From Nitrospirillum iridis (lineage in GTDB: Bacteria; Pseudomonadota; Alphaproteobacteria; Azospirillales; Azospirillaceae): a DNA stretch of 64,000 bases. The translations under genes were made by a program, and so were the position numbers. The first letter of the stretch is position 1; the number at the start of each line of letters is the position of its first letter. The notes under the pieces are model-generated. The model did no database searches. It saw nothing but the letters and a program-made list of their open reading frames with translations, and had not been told where the DNA came from. The stretch lies in NCBI RefSeq assembly GCF_014205765.1, contig NZ_JACIIZ010000015.1, forward strand, positions 1 to 64,000, in the 5' to 3' direction. Below are positions 25,621-35,728 of this stretch, one piece after another.

Positions 25621-26937
25621 ATGAACACCGAAACATTGGCCGCCCGCCGGGTGGTCCTGGATCTCCTGGAAAGCGTGCTGCGCCGGAGCGTGCCGCTGGA
25701 TGACGCGTTGGATCAGCACCGGGGCCTGGCCGGGCTGGAGCCGCGCGACCGCGCCTTCGTCCGCCTGCTGACCGCCACTGTCATCCGCCGTCTGGGCCAA
25801 ATCGACGCCGTGGTCATGTCCATGCTGGCCCGGCCGGACCTGCCCAAGGGCGGGGTGCTGGACATCTTGCGCGTCTCCGCCGCCCAGCTGCTGTTCCTGG
25901 GCACCCCCGCCCACGCCGCCGTGGACACGGGCGTGGAATTGGCGGTGGGCAAGGGCCTGGCCGGCATGAAGGGCCTGATCAACGCCGTGCTGCGGCGCAT
26001 GGCGCGCGAGGGGGCCGAGCTGGTGGCGGCGCAGGACGCCGGCCGGCTGAACACGCCGGACTGGCTGTGGCTGTCCTGGCGCCAGCACTACGGCACCGGC
26101 CATACCCGCGCCATCGTCGACGCCCATCTGGTCGAGGCGCCGCTGGACATCACGGTGAAGGGCGACCCGCGCGCCTGGGCGGAACGGCTTGAGGCCACCC
26201 TGCTGCCCACCGGCACCCTGCGCCGCGCCGCCGGCGGATCGGTGACGGAGCTGCCGGGCTTCGGTGAGGGCGCCTGGTGGGTGCAGGACGCCGCCGCCGC
26301 GTTGCCCGCCCGCCTGCTGGGCGATGTCGCCGGCTTGAATGTCATCGATCTCTGCGCCGCCCCCGGCGGCAAGACCGCCCAATTGGCCGCCGCCGGTGCC
26401 AGGGTGACGGCCGTCGACCGGTCCGCCCCCCGGCTGGAGCGGCTGTCGCGCAACATGGAACGGCTGGGTCTCAGCGCCACCACGGTGGTGGCCGACGCCG
26501 CCCGGTGGCAGCCCGACGAACTGGCCGACGCCGTCCTGCTGGACGCGCCGTGCAGCGCCACCGGCACCATCCGCCGCCACCCCGACGTGGCCCGCCTGAA
26601 GACGCCGGAGGATGTGGGCCGTCTGTCAACGGTGCAGCGCCGCCTGCTGGACCGCGCCATCGACATGGTGAAGCCCGGCGGCATGGTCGTCTACTGCACC
26701 TGCTCCCTCCAGCCGGAGGAAGGCGATGAGCAACTGTCCAAGCTGCTGTCGCGCCGCCAGGATGTGATGGTGGAGCCGGTCATTCCGGTTGACCTCGCCT
26801 ATGGTCCGGATGCCGACGCCACCGCGCTGGCGCCCCTGGTGACGGACGCCGGCGACGTGCGCACGTCGCCCGGCCACTGGGCGGATCTGGGCGGCCTGGA
26901 CGGATTTTTCATGACCCGCCTGCGCCGGACCGCCTAA
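25621..26937 (+). CDS. rsmB: 16S rRNA cytosine-C5 methyltransferase, RsmB/Fmu family
   Basis: 438 residues. An N-terminal NusB-like helical domain (about 1-140) precedes the methyltransferase. AdoMet motif I is VIDLCAAPGGKTAQLAAAGA (about 240-260), the motif IV Cys is C311 (LLDAPCSATGTIRRHPDVAR) and the catalytic Cys is C361 (VYCTCSLQPEEGDEQL). In E. coli RsmB methylates C967 of 16S rRNA. The exact position in this subgroup is assumed. rpe follows 62 bases downstream. Confidence 0.92.
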   Translation: MNTETLAARRVVLDLLESVLRRSVPLDDALDQHRGLAGLEPRDRAFVRLLTATVIRRLGQIDAVVMSMLARPDLPKGGVLDILRVSAAQLLFLGTPAHAAVDTGVELAVGKGLAGMKGLINAVLRRMAREGAELVAAQDAGRLNTPDWLWLSWRQHYGTGHTRAIVDAHLVEAPLDITVKGDPRAWAERLEATLLPTGTLRRAAGGSVTELPGFGEGAWWVQDAAAALPARLLGDVAGLNVIDLCAAPGGKTAQLAAAGARVTAVDRSAPRLERLSRNMERLGLSATTVVADAARWQPDELADAVLLDAPCSATGTIRRHPDVARLKTPEDVGRLSTVQRRLLDRAIDMVKPGGMVVYCTCSLQPEEGDEQLSKLLSRRQDVMVEPVIPVDLAYGPDADATALAPLVTDAGDVRTSPGHWADLGGLDGFFMTRLRRTA

Positions 26938-26999
26938 TTCTGTAAGGCGGCCGGACAGCTTGGCAAACCCGTGTTGAGTTGATAGGAACCGAAGTCATC

Positions 27000-27680
27000 A
27001 TGCAGCAGCCGGTACGCATCGCCCCCTCCATCCTGTCGGCCGACTTCGCCAATCTGGGCGCGGAGGTGCGGGCGGTGGACGCTGCCGGCGCGGACTACAT
27101 CCACATCGACGTCATGGATGGGCATTTCGTGCCCAACCTGACCATCGGCCCCATGGTGGTGCAGGCCCTGCGCCCCCATTCGGCCAAGGTGTTCGACGTG
27201 CATCTGATGATCAGCCCCGTGGACGCCTTCGTCGCGGGTTTCGCCAAGGCTGGCGCCGACATCATCACCGTGCATCCGGAGGCCGGGCCCCACCTGCACC
27301 GCACGCTGCAGCTGATCCGCAGCCTGGGTAAGAAGGCTGGCGTGGCACTGAACCCGGCTACCCCCGTTTCCGTGTTGGACTATGTCATGGATGACGTCGA
27401 CATGATCCTGGTCATGTCGGTCAACCCCGGCTTCGGCGGCCAGTCCTTCATCAACAGCCAGAAGGACAAGATCCGGGCCATCCGCCAGCGCATCGACGCG
27501 GTCACGGCCGGTACCGGTCGGGTCATCGACCTGGAGGTCGACGGCGGCATCAATGCCGAGCTGGCGCCCGTGGCGATCGCCGCCGGCGCCGACGTGCTGG
27601 TGGCCGGCACCGCCACCTTCCAGGGCGGGCCGGAGGCCTACGCCGACAACATCCGCCGCCTGCGCGGCCCGCTGGTCTAA
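27000..27680 (+). CDS. rpe: Ribulose-phosphate 3-epimerase
   Basis: 226 residues, start ATG 27000 after GATAGGA. TIM-barrel motifs: [50 protein letters not shown] and EVDGGINAE, with the two catalytic Asp residues and metal His residues in place. It interconverts ribulose-5-phosphate and xylulose-5-phosphate in the pentose phosphate or Calvin cycle. The heparinase-like gene starts 15 bases later. Confidence 0.97.
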   Translation: MQQPVRIAPSILSADFANLGAEVRAVDAAGADYIHIDVMDGHFVPNLTIGPMVVQALRPHSAKVFDVHLMISPVDAFVAGFAKAGADIITVHPEAGPHLHRTLQLIRSLGKKAGVALNPATPVSVLDYVMDDVDMILVMSVNPGFGGQSFINSQKDKIRAIRQRIDAVTAGTGRVIDLEVDGGINAELAPVAIAAGADVLVAGTATFQGGPEAYADNIRRLRGPLV

Positions 27681-27695
27681 GGGGTCCGACGGCGC

Positions 27696-29348
27696 ATGGC
27701 CCGTGTCACTTCCGGCATGAGACGGTTCCGCGCCGGCCCCGGCGCGCTGGTCTACGGCACGCCGCTGTACGGCGTGCTGCTGAAGGGCCGCGCGCCCCAG
27801 GCGCTGGGCGTGGTGCCGGCCGATCCGTGGCCGGGAGATCCCCGCCAGGGTGAGGCGCTGCTGGCCGGGCGGTTCAGCTTCGCCGGTGAGGAACGCCAGG
27901 CAGACCTGCCACCCTGGCTGGACCTGTCCGCCGGTTCCGCCTGGCTGACGGCCTTGCACGGGTTCGACTGGCTGCGCCACCTGAAGGCCGCTGGCGGCGA
28001 TGCCGCCCGGCGCCAGGCCCGGGTGCTGGTCACCAGCTGGCTCGACGGCTTTTCCTCCTGGCATGCCGTGGCCTGGGCGCCGGAGGTGACGGCGCAGCGC
28101 ATCGTTTCCTGGATCGGCGCCCACGACTTCTTCCTGGCCAGCGCCGACGACGGGCTGCGCGCCCGTGTTTTCGACAGCTTGGCCCGCCAGATCCGCCACC
28201 TGGCCCGCCTGGTGCCCGGCCGCCTGTGCGGCGTGGATCTGCTGCTGGGCGTCAAGGCGCTGGTTTATGGCGGCTTCTGCCTGGCCGGCCGGGAGCGCGC
28301 CGCCCAGCGGGCCCTGTGGCTGCTGAACCGCGAGCTGGCCCGCCAGGTCATGCCCGATGGCGGCCATGTCCAGCGCAGCCCGTCGCTGCAGCTGCAGGCC
28401 TTGCGCCATCTGATCGACATCCGGGGCGTGTTGCGCGCCGCCCGGGCCGACATGCCCGACGCCCTGCAGCACGCCATCGACCGCCTGACCCCCACCTTGC
28501 GCTTTTTCCGTCACGGTGACGGCGGCCTGGCCCTGTTCAACGGCGGCTGGGCCGAAGACCCGTCCTTCATCGACACGGTGCTGAGTCAGGCGGACGCGCG
28601 CGGCCGGCCGCTGCGCTCCGCCCCCCATATGGGGTTTGAGCGCCTGGCGGCGGGCCGGACCTGCGTGCTGATGGACGCCGGCGCCCCGCCGCCGGCCGGA
28701 CTGGACGCCCGGGCGCACGCCGGCACCCTGTCGTTCGAGATGAGCGTGGGGCGCGAGCGGTTGATCGTGAACTGCGGCAGCCATCCGTCGGAGACCGGGG
28801 CCTGGCGTGGGGCGTTGGCTTCCACCGCCGCCCATTCCACCCTGGTGGTGGCCGACACCAACTCCGCCTCCGTGCGCGAGGATGGCGGCCTGGGCCGGCG
28901 TCCGCACCCGGTGGAGGCCAAGCGGCGGGAGACCGGCGGCGCCGTGCTGGTCGAGGCGGCGCACGACGGCTACCGCGACACGTTCGGCATGATCCATCAC
29001 CGCCGCCTCTATCTGGCCGACACCGGTGAGGATCTGCGGGGCGAGGATCGCCTTGAGGGCGGCGTTGACGGCCAGACCTACACCCTGCGCTTCCATCTGC
29101 ATCCGGGCGTGCACGCCAGTCTGTCCCAGGGGGGTGACGGCGTGCTGCTGCGCCTGCCGTCGGGCGCCGGCTGGCGGCTGCGCCTGTCGGGCGGCACGGT
29201 CGGGTTGGAGGAAAGCGTCTATCTGGGCGACGGGCCCGAGCCGCGCGGCACCCTGCAGGTCACCGTGCGCGGCGAGACCGCGGCCGGCGGCGCCACCGTG
29301 AAGTGGGCGCTGCGCCGTGAGAAGAAGGCCGAAGGCGCCGACCCCTGA
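27696..29348 (+). CDS. Heparinase II/III family protein
   Basis: 550 residues. Residues about 60-330 are helical and rich in Trp/Arg (WLDGFSSWHAVAWAPEVTAQ, LLNRELARQVMPDGGHVQRS) like the alginate-lyase-type toroid. The C-terminal beta part has VNCGSHPSETGAW, STAAHSTLVVADTNSASV, HDGYRDTFGMIHHRRLYL and FHLHPGVHASLSQGGDGVLL, the Heparinase_II_III core with catalytic Tyr/His. No signal peptide is evident. The rsmB-rpe-heparinase-purH order is common in Rhodospirillales. Substrate is unknown. Confidence 0.9.
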   Translation: MARVTSGMRRFRAGPGALVYGTPLYGVLLKGRAPQALGVVPADPWPGDPRQGEALLAGRFSFAGEERQADLPPWLDLSAGSAWLTALHGFDWLRHLKAAGGDAARRQARVLVTSWLDGFSSWHAVAWAPEVTAQRIVSWIGAHDFFLASADDGLRARVFDSLARQIRHLARLVPGRLCGVDLLLGVKALVYGGFCLAGRERAAQRALWLLNRELARQVMPDGGHVQRSPSLQLQALRHLIDIRGVLRAARADMPDALQHAIDRLTPTLRFFRHGDGGLALFNGGWAEDPSFIDTVLSQADARGRPLRSAPHMGFERLAAGRTCVLMDAGAPPPAGLDARAHAGTLSFEMSVGRERLIVNCGSHPSETGAWRGALASTAAHSTLVVADTNSASVREDGGLGRRPHPVEAKRRETGGAVLVEAAHDGYRDTFGMIHHRRLYLADTGEDLRGEDRLEGGVDGQTYTLRFHLHPGVHASLSQGGDGVLLRLPSGAGWRLRLSGGTVGLEESVYLGDGPEPRGTLQVTVRGETAAGGATVKWALRREKKAEGADP

Positions 29349-29375
29349 CCCATCCCCTGCGAAGTTTCCCTTGAG

Positions 29376-29405
29376 CCCGGCATCCGTGCCGGGTTCTGCT
29401 TTTTC
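29376..29405 (+). terminator. Terminator between the heparinase-like gene and purH
   Basis: CCCGGCA (29376-29382), loop TCCG, TGCCGGG (29387-29393), followed after six bases by a T-run (29400-29404). It lies only 30 bases before purH, so it may attenuate as well as terminate. Confidence 0.6.
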
Positions 29406-29435
29406 TCAACACGTCAATTCAGCCGGATTGCCATC

Positions 29436-31022
29436 ATGACCAGCCCCGATCTCGTTCCCCTGCGCCGCGCCCTCATCTCCGTGTCCGACAAGACCGGCCT
29501 GGTCGAGCTGGGCCAGGCCCTGGCCGCGCGCGGCGTGCACATCCTGTCCACCGGCGGCTCCGCCCAGCGCCTGGCCGAGGCTGGCGTGCCGGTGACCGAG
29601 GTGGGCGACCACACCGGCTTTCCCGAGATGATGGACGGCCGGGTGAAGACCCTGCACCCCCGCATCCATGGCGGCATCCTGGCCCGCCGCGATGACGAGG
29701 GGCATGTGGCGGCCATGAACGCCCACGACATCCCCGGCATCGACCTGGTGGTGGTGAACCTCTATCCCTTCGAGGCCACGGTGGCCAAGGGCGCCGATTT
29801 CGAGACCTGCATCGAGAACATCGACATCGGTGGCCCCAGCCTGATCCGGGGGGCGGCCAAGAACCACGACTTCGTGGCCGTGGTGACCGACCCGTCCGAC
29901 TACGCCCCCCTGCTGGCCGAACTGGCCGCCCAGGACGGCCAGACCACCCTGGGCCTGCGGCGCCATCTGGCGGCCAAGGCCTATGCCCGCACCGGCGCCT
30001 ATGACGCCGCCATCGGCGCTTGGTTCGCCAACCGCCTGGGCCAGACCTGGCCGGAAAGCGTCACCGTCTCCGGCACGCTGCGCCAGACCCTGCGCTATGG
30101 CGAGAACCCGCACCAGACCGCCGCCTTCTATGTGACGGGCGAGCGCCGGCCGGGCATCGCCACCGCCACCCAGCTGCAGGGCAAGGAGCTGTCGTACAAC
30201 AACCTGAACGACACCGACGCGGCGTTCGAGCTGGTGGCGGAGTTCGACCGCCCGGCCATCGCCATCATCAAGCACGCCAATCCCTGCGGCGTGGCCGAGG
30301 GTGAGGATCTGCCCACGGCCTACGCCCGGGCTCTGGCCTGTGATCCCGTCTCGGCCTTCGGCGGCATCATCGCGGCCAACCGCACGCTGGACGCGGCCAC
30401 GGCCGAAGCCATCGCGAAGCTGTTCGCCGAGGTGGTGATCGCCCCGGACGCGGATGAGGCCGCGCGCGCCGTGCTGGCGTCCAAGAAGAACCTGCGCGTG
30501 CTGCTGACCGGTGATCTGCCCAACCCGGCCCAGGCTGGGACCCTGATCAAGACCGTGGCCGGCGGCTTCCTGGCGCAGAGCCGGGACGACGGCCGCGTCC
30601 AGCCCTCCGCGTTGAAGGTCGTCACCAAGCGCGCGCCCACGCCGAAGGAACTGGCCGACCTGCTGTTCGCCTTCCGCGTGGGCAAGCATGTGAAGTCGAA
30701 CGCCATCGTCTATGCCAAGGATCTGGCCACGGTGGGCATCGGCGCCGGGCAGATGAGCCGCGTCGACAGCAGCCGCATCGCCGCCATCAAAAGCCGCGAG
30801 GCGGCGGAGGCCGCCGGCCTGTCCGAGCCGGGCACCAAGGGCAGCGTGGTGGCGTCCGACGCCTTCTTCCCCTTCGCCGATGGCCTGATCGCGGCGGCCG
30901 AGGCCGGCGTCACCGCCGTCATCCAGCCCGGCGGCTCCATGCGGGATCAGGAAGTGATCGACGCTGCGGACGAACGCGGCTTGGCCATGGTATTTACCGG
31001 GATGCGTCATTTCCGTCACTGA
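29436..31022 (+). CDS. purH: AICAR transformylase / IMP cyclohydrolase
   Basis: 528 residues, normal length. The N-terminal cyclohydrolase shows [32 protein letters not shown] and [20 protein letters not shown]. The C-terminal transformylase shows [52 protein letters not shown] and [20 protein letters not shown]. It carries out the last two steps of IMP synthesis. Confidence 0.97.
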   Translation: MTSPDLVPLRRALISVSDKTGLVELGQALAARGVHILSTGGSAQRLAEAGVPVTEVGDHTGFPEMMDGRVKTLHPRIHGGILARRDDEGHVAAMNAHDIPGIDLVVVNLYPFEATVAKGADFETCIENIDIGGPSLIRGAAKNHDFVAVVTDPSDYAPLLAELAAQDGQTTLGLRRHLAAKAYARTGAYDAAIGAWFANRLGQTWPESVTVSGTLRQTLRYGENPHQTAAFYVTGERRPGIATATQLQGKELSYNNLNDTDAAFELVAEFDRPAIAIIKHANPCGVAEGEDLPTAYARALACDPVSAFGGIIAANRTLDAATAEAIAKLFAEVVIAPDADEAARAVLASKKNLRVLLTGDLPNPAQAGTLIKTVAGGFLAQSRDDGRVQPSALKVVTKRAPTPKELADLLFAFRVGKHVKSNAIVYAKDLATVGIGAGQMSRVDSSRIAAIKSREAAEAAGLSEPGTKGSVVASDAFFPFADGLIAAAEAGVTAVIQPGGSMRDQEVIDAADERGLAMVFTGMRHFRH

Positions 31023-31183
31023 CGGGTGTAGGAAAGCGGGGGATGGTCCGTACAAGGGATCGGGCCATTCCCCTGCGGGCTCCCCTGAGGGGTGATCGTT
31101 TGGGGATGGCGATGATCTGAGGGTAAGTCCGGGGCCCGCCGAGGATGCGGACGCCCGGACCAATAAGGACCAGGGCCGCCCGT

Positions 31184-32962
31184 ATGACCGCCTCCGCGCC
31201 CAACCCATTCGCACCGGCAGGCGCCCCTTCATCCATGCTCAAGGGCGATGCGAAGCCGGCGTCGGGCGATGCCGTTGCCGCCGACCATGACGGCCTGGCC
31301 ACCGCCGTTCCCTTGATCCCCTCGGCTGGCCGTCCCGTCGCCACCTTGTCGGTCATGAGCCTGGTGCTGACCCTGCTGGTTTTCGCCTGGGCCGCCTGGG
31401 ACCATCACCGTCGCGTCTGGGACGACGCCCGCGACCAGGTGGTGGACGTGACCCACGTGCTGGAAGAGCATGCGGGCAAGATCTTCAGCATCCATGCCAC
31501 CAGCCTGCGCTACGTCGAGCGCCTGGTGGACGATGCCGGCTGGCAGGATATCGCCACCGATCACCGCTTCTACGACCGCCTGCGTGAAATCTGGCAGGCG
31601 TCGCCGGAGCTTGAGGGCCTATGGGTGGTGGATCCCAGCGGCACCGTTCGCGTCAATACGATGCAATGGCCGACGCCGGTGCTGGACGTCAGCGACCGCG
31701 AGTATTTCCGGGTCCATTTGCGGCCGGGTGCCGGCATCTATATCGGCCAGCAGCTGCGCGGGCGTCTCTCCGGGGCGCCCTTCCTGCCCATCAGCCAGCG
31801 CATGGAAACCCTGGATGGGCACTTCAACGGCGTGGCCCAGATCTCGCTACGCCCTGATTACTTCATCGCCTTCTATCGCTCGCTGTTCTCGGGCGAGCCC
31901 AAGACCATGGTGCTGATCCGTGAGGACGGCGCCCTGTTGCTGCGTGAACCGGCGCCGCCCGACGGCAGCCTGCAGGACGGGGTTTTCCCCCAGCTGATCC
32001 ACACGGCGGAGGATGCCACCGGCACCTTCACCCTGACCTCGCCCATCGACGGCGTCGAACGCCTCTATGCCCGGCGCAAGGTGCCTGACCTGCCGCTGTA
32101 CGTCGTCTATGGCATCACCACCGACAGCATCGCCCGCGATTGGCAGAGGCGGGCCCTGGTCTACGCCGCCGTGGCCGTGCCGGCGTCGCTGGCGCTGATG
32201 CTGGTCGCGGGGATCGCCATCCGCCGTTCCGGCGATCTTGCCCGCGCCGACCGCGTGCTGCGCCAGGCCAACACCATGCTGGAGGCGCGGGTGGCCGACC
32301 GCACCCGCCATCTGGACCAGGCCCTGGCGGAGCGCGAGGTGTTGCTGCGCGACACCCACCACCGCGTGAAGAACAACCTGCAGGTCATCTCCAGCCTGCT
32401 GCAGCTGCAAGGCGGCATGAACCCCAGCCTGCGGCCGCTGCTGGGCGACGCGCTGCGCCGCATCCAGGCCATGGGCTTGCTGCATGAGCAGCTGCACCGC
32501 GCCTCCAATGTCGATGTGGTGCAGCTGGACCGGGTGATCGCCGCCCTGACGCGGGAGATCGACAACATCCACCAGGGCGAGGATCAGCGGGTCCTGGAGG
32601 GGCAGCCGCGCCGCATCGCCGTGGTGCTGGATGCTCAGCCGGTGGAAACCGACCTGTCGGCCTCGGTGCCCGTGACTCTGGCGCTGAACGAGGTGCTGTC
32701 CAATGCCTTCAAGCACGCCTATCCCGACGGTCGCGGCGGTACCCTGTCCGTCTGCCTGCGGCGGGAAGGGCAGGAGGGCGTGCTGATCGTCGCTGACGAC
32801 GGCATCGGCATGCCCGACGCGGCGACGGCGGAGCCCGGCCGCCAAAGCCTGGGCCTGCTGCTGATCGACGCCTTCACCCGCCAGTTGCGCGGGCGCTACA
32901 CCTATGAGGCGAGCCATCCCGGCACCCGCTTCACCCTGCGCTTTCCGTTGGGGCAGGGGTGA
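31184..32962 (+). CDS. Cache-domain sensor histidine kinase (HisKA_2/HWE-like)
   Basis: 592 residues from ATG 31184. TM1 at about 53-72, an extracellular dCache-type domain (about 80-320; WVVDPSGTVRVNTMQWPT, DREYFRVHL), TM2 at about 324-345, then a coiled linker (MLEARVADRTRHLDQAL). The phosphoacceptor region is H393 in DTHHRVKNNLQVISSLLQLQ, followed by HATPase boxes ALNEVLSNAFKHAYPDGRGG and VADDGIGMPD. The HisKA_2 class often signals to receiver-only or antisigma-type partners in alphaproteobacteria. No response regulator is adjacent, so it is an orphan kinase. The sensed ligand is unknown. Confidence 0.9.
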   Translation: MTASAPNPFAPAGAPSSMLKGDAKPASGDAVAADHDGLATAVPLIPSAGRPVATLSVMSLVLTLLVFAWAAWDHHRRVWDDARDQVVDVTHVLEEHAGKIFSIHATSLRYVERLVDDAGWQDIATDHRFYDRLREIWQASPELEGLWVVDPSGTVRVNTMQWPTPVLDVSDREYFRVHLRPGAGIYIGQQLRGRLSGAPFLPISQRMETLDGHFNGVAQISLRPDYFIAFYRSLFSGEPKTMVLIREDGALLLREPAPPDGSLQDGVFPQLIHTAEDATGTFTLTSPIDGVERLYARRKVPDLPLYVVYGITTDSIARDWQRRALVYAAVAVPASLALMLVAGIAIRRSGDLARADRVLRQANTMLEARVADRTRHLDQALAEREVLLRDTHHRVKNNLQVISSLLQLQGGMNPSLRPLLGDALRRIQAMGLLHEQLHRASNVDVVQLDRVIAALTREIDNIHQGEDQRVLEGQPRRIAVVLDAQPVETDLSASVPVTLALNEVLSNAFKHAYPDGRGGTLSVCLRREGQEGVLIVADDGIGMPDAATAEPGRQSLGLLLIDAFTRQLRGRYTYEASHPGTRFTLRFPLGQG

Positions 32963-33029
32963 GGCTGATTGGCATAGTATGCCAATCAGGTTTAAGCTCC
33001 AGGCTCCGGGCCGATGACAGGAGGTGCCA

Positions 33030-33308
33030 ATGCCGACACGGAACGTGGTTCTGACCGATCATCACGAACGGGTCATTGAAGAGCTGGTGCGGTCTGGCCG
33101 CTATCAGAATGCCAGCGAGGTCCTGCGCGAGGGGTTGCGGCTCATCGAGCGCAACGAGGAACACCATGCCGCCAAGCTGAAGGCCTTGCGGGAGGCGGCG
33201 GCGATTGGTCACCGCGACTTGGATGAGGGCCGTTTTGATGAAGTCCGGGAGGAGGACCTGGAGGAGTACATATCCGCGCTGGGCAGGGAAGCCAACAGAC
33301 TGCGTTGA
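33030..33308 (+). CDS. ParD-like ribbon-helix-helix antitoxin
   Basis: 92 residues; ATG 33030 follows AGGAGG (33019-33024). N-terminal ribbon-helix-helix: RNVVLTDHHERVIEELVRSG, then YQNASEVLREGLRLIER. The acidic, helical C-terminus (DEGRFDEVREEDLEEYISAL) would bind the toxin. It is intact, and the toxin gene begins six bases downstream but is frameshifted. As a ParD-type antitoxin it would also repress its own operon. Confidence 0.9.
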   Translation: MPTRNVVLTDHHERVIEELVRSGRYQNASEVLREGLRLIERNEEHHAAKLKALREAAAIGHRDLDEGRFDEVREEDLEEYISALGREANRLR

Positions 33309-33314
33309 CGACCC

Positions 33315-33684
33315 ATGCCGCGCTATCGGATCGCCGCCCTCGCCCGAGCGGATATTCGGGCTATCTTGATCCAATCGGACCAGGATTTCGGCACCGCCGC
33401 CCGCCGCCCGCCGCCGATATGAGGCGCTGATACTCCAGGCCATTCGCGATGTCGCTGCCGATCCCCATCGGTTCGGCAGCCTGGAGCGGCTGGACTTGCG
33501 GGGGCGGACGTACCACCTGCGGTACAGTCGGCGAAGGGCCAGCGTGGACGGCCAATCCGTTCTCAAACCCCGCCCCCTGTTGCTCTATCGGCTGGAACCT
33601 GGCGTGGTCGGCATTGTGCGTATCCTTCACGATGCCATGGACTTTGAGCGGTACGCACCCGATCCGTTCGACGACCAGTCCTGA
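33315..33684 (+). pseudogene. ParE-like toxin, frameshifted in a 7-bp tandem repeat
   Basis: From ATG 33315 the reading begins MPRYRIAALARADIRAIL and ends at TGA 33420-33422 after 35 codons. The rest of a ParE-type toxin continues in another frame to TGA 33684 (YEALILQAIRDVAADPHRFG, RTYHLRYSRRRA, KPRPLLLYRLE, GVVGIVRILHDAMDFERY). The shift lies in GCCGCCC-GCCGCCC-GCCGCCG (33396-33416). Removing one 7-base unit restores a single frame reading TAARRRYEALILQ. ParE toxins poison gyrase or the ribosome; this copy should be inactive unless slippage restores it. Confidence 0.88.
33396..33416 (+). repeat. Heptanucleotide tandem repeat inside the ParE-like gene
   Basis: GCCGCCC twice (33396-33402, 33403-33409) and a third unit differing at its last base (33410-33416). 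The extra unit (+7) creates the frameshift. This is a slippage-prone tract. Confidence 0.8.
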
Positions 33685-33689
33685 AACGC

Positions 33690-33722
33690 GCACCGGCCGC
33701 CCCTTGTGGGGGCGGCCGGTGC
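33690..33722. terminator. Convergent hairpin between the ParE remnant and lepA
   Basis: GCACCGGCCGCCCC (33690-33703) pairs perfectly with GGGGCGGCCGGTGC (33709-33722): 14 bp with a 5-base loop. No clear T-run on either side. It probably ends both converging transcripts. Confidence 0.6.
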
Positions 33723-33754
33723 GGTACTCGGGAGAAGCGCGAAACGGCTGAGGG

Positions 33755-35557
33755 TCAGCCGTCACCCATCTTCAGGGCGGCGATGAAGGCGCTCTGCGGG
33801 ATTTCGACCTCGCCGAACTGCCGCATGCGCTTTTTGCCTTCCTTCTGCTTGTCCAGCAGCTTGCGCTTGCGGCTGATATCGCCGCCGTAGCACTTGGCCA
33901 GCACGTCCTTGCGCATGGCGCTGATGGTCTCGCGGGCGATGACGCGGCTGCCGATGGCGGCCTGCACGGCGATCTTGAACAGCTGGCGGGGGATCAGTTC
34001 CTTCAGCCGCTCGCACAGCAGGCGGCCGCGATGTTCGGCCTGGCTGCGGTGGACGATGGTGGACAGGGCGTCCACCGGCTCCGCGTTCACCAGGATGGAC
34101 ATCTTGACCAGGTCGCCGGTCTCGTACCCGTCCATCTGGTAGTCGAAGCTGGCGTAACCCCGGCTGATCGACTTCAGCCGGTCATAGAAGTCGAACACCA
34201 CTTCGTTCAGCGGCAGCTTGTAGACCAGCATGGCGCGGCCGCCGACATAGGTCAGGTCGATCTGCTGGCCGCGCCGCTCGGTGCACAGCGCCAGGATGCC
34301 GCCCAGATACTCGTCGGGCAGCATGATGGTGGCGCGAATCCAGGGCTCATCGATGTGGTCGATGCGGATGGGGTCCGGCATGTCGGCCGGGTTGTGCATG
34401 TCCATGACCGACTTGTCGGTCATGTGGATCTTGTAGATGACGCTGGGCGCGGTGGTGATGAGGTCCAGGTTGAACTCACGCTCCAGCCGCTCCTGGATGA
34501 TCTCCAGGTGCAACAGGCCCAGGAAGCCGCAGCGGAAGCCGAAGCCCAGCGCCGCCGACGTTTCCGCCTCGAACTGGAAGCTGGCGTCGTTCAGGGCAAG
34601 CTTGCCCAGGCTTTCGCGCAGGTGCTCGAACTCCGCGGCGTCGGTGGGGAACAGGCCGCAGAACACCACCGGCACGGATGGCTTGAAGCCTTCCAGCGGC
34701 GCGCTGGCCGGGCGGCGCTCATCGGTGATGGTGTCGCCGACCTTGGTCTCGCGGATGTCCTTGATGCCGGCGGTGATGAAGCCCATCTCCCCTGGCCCCA
34801 GGCGCCCGGACTGCACAGCCTTGGGCGTGAAGTGGCCGACGCGGTCGGCTTCCTTCGTGGCGCCCGAGGCCATCATGCGGATCTTCTGGCCCACCTTCAG
34901 CTCGCCATCGACGACGCGCACCAGGATGACCACGCCCAGGTAGGGGTCGTACCAGCTGTCGACCACCAGGGCCTTCAGCGGCGCGTCCAGCTCGCCCTTG
35001 GGCGGCGGCAGGCGGGCGACGATGGCCTCCAGCACGTCCTTGATGTTCAGGCCGGTCTTGGCCGAGATCATGACGGCGTTGCTGGCGTCCAGCCCGATGA
35101 CGTCCTCGATCTGCTGCTTGATGCGGTCGGGTTCGGCCGCCGGCAGATCGATCTTGTTCAGGACCGGGACGATCTCATGGTTGTGGTCGATGGCCTGGTA
35201 GACGTTGGCCAGCGTCTGCGCCTCCACCCCCTGCGAGGCGTCGACCACCAGCAGCGAACCTTCGCAGGCCGCCAGCGACCGCGAGACCTCATAGGCGAAG
35301 TCGACATGGCCGGGGGTGTCCATCAGGTTCAGCTGATAGGTCCGGCCGTCGTCCGCGTTATAGGTCAGGCGCACGGTCTGCGCCTTGATGGTGATGCCGC
35401 GCTCGCGCTCGATATCCATGCTGTCGAGCACCTGTTCGCGCATCTCGCGCGCTTCCAGGCCGCCGCAATACTGGATCAGGCGATCGGCCAGGGTCGACTT
35501 GCCATGGTCGATATGGGCGATGATGGAGAAATTGCGGATGTGGGAAAGGTCGGTCAT
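33755..35557 (-). CDS. lepA: Elongation factor 4
   Basis: 600 residues, normal length. GTPase motifs: [17 protein letters not shown] (G1), ERGITIKAQ (G2), [10 protein letters not shown] (G3), VLNKIDLP (G4). Family-specific C-terminal domain: [20 protein letters not shown] followed by [19 protein letters not shown]. LepA/EF4 binds ribosomes and influences initiation or back-translocation. It stands alone on the minus strand, with the ParDE module converging on it. Confidence 0.98.
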   Translation of the reverse strand: MTDLSHIRNFSIIAHIDHGKSTLADRLIQYCGGLEAREMREQVLDSMDIERERGITIKAQTVRLTYNADDGRTYQLNLMDTPGHVDFAYEVSRSLAACEGSLLVVDASQGVEAQTLANVYQAIDHNHEIVPVLNKIDLPAAEPDRIKQQIEDVIGLDASNAVMISAKTGLNIKDVLEAIVARLPPPKGELDAPLKALVVDSWYDPYLGVVILVRVVDGELKVGQKIRMMASGATKEADRVGHFTPKAVQSGRLGPGEMGFITAGIKDIRETKVGDTITDERRPASAPLEGFKPSVPVVFCGLFPTDAAEFEHLRESLGKLALNDASFQFEAETSAALGFGFRCGFLGLLHLEIIQERLEREFNLDLITTAPSVIYKIHMTDKSVMDMHNPADMPDPIRIDHIDEPWIRATIMLPDEYLGGILALCTERRGQQIDLTYVGGRAMLVYKLPLNEVVFDFYDRLKSISRGYASFDYQMDGYETGDLVKMSILVNAEPVDALSTIVHRSQAEHRGRLLCERLKELIPRQLFKIAVQAAIGSRVIARETISAMRKDVLAKCYGGDISRKRKLLDKQKEGKKRMRQFGEVEIPQSAFIAALKMGDG

Positions 35558-35728
35558 GACGGGCCGGTCTGGGAAAACTGAGCGCGACCATAGGATGCCC
35601 GGCGTTCCCGCGCAACCGCAGGGATGGCGGGGCGTTCATGTGTGGGCGTGCTTATGACGCTATCCGGTCCGTGGGCGGCGAAGGCCAGGGGCGCTCACGG
35701 GACACTTGCCCGGGGGCGGGCCCTGACC

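Noticed and set aside
26934-29114. 726-codon minus-strand frame opposite rpe and the heparinase-like gene
   Set aside because: Covers two well-supported genes in antisense and has no recognisable domain.
29406-31232. 608-codon minus-strand frame opposite purH
   Set aside because: Antisense shadow of purH.
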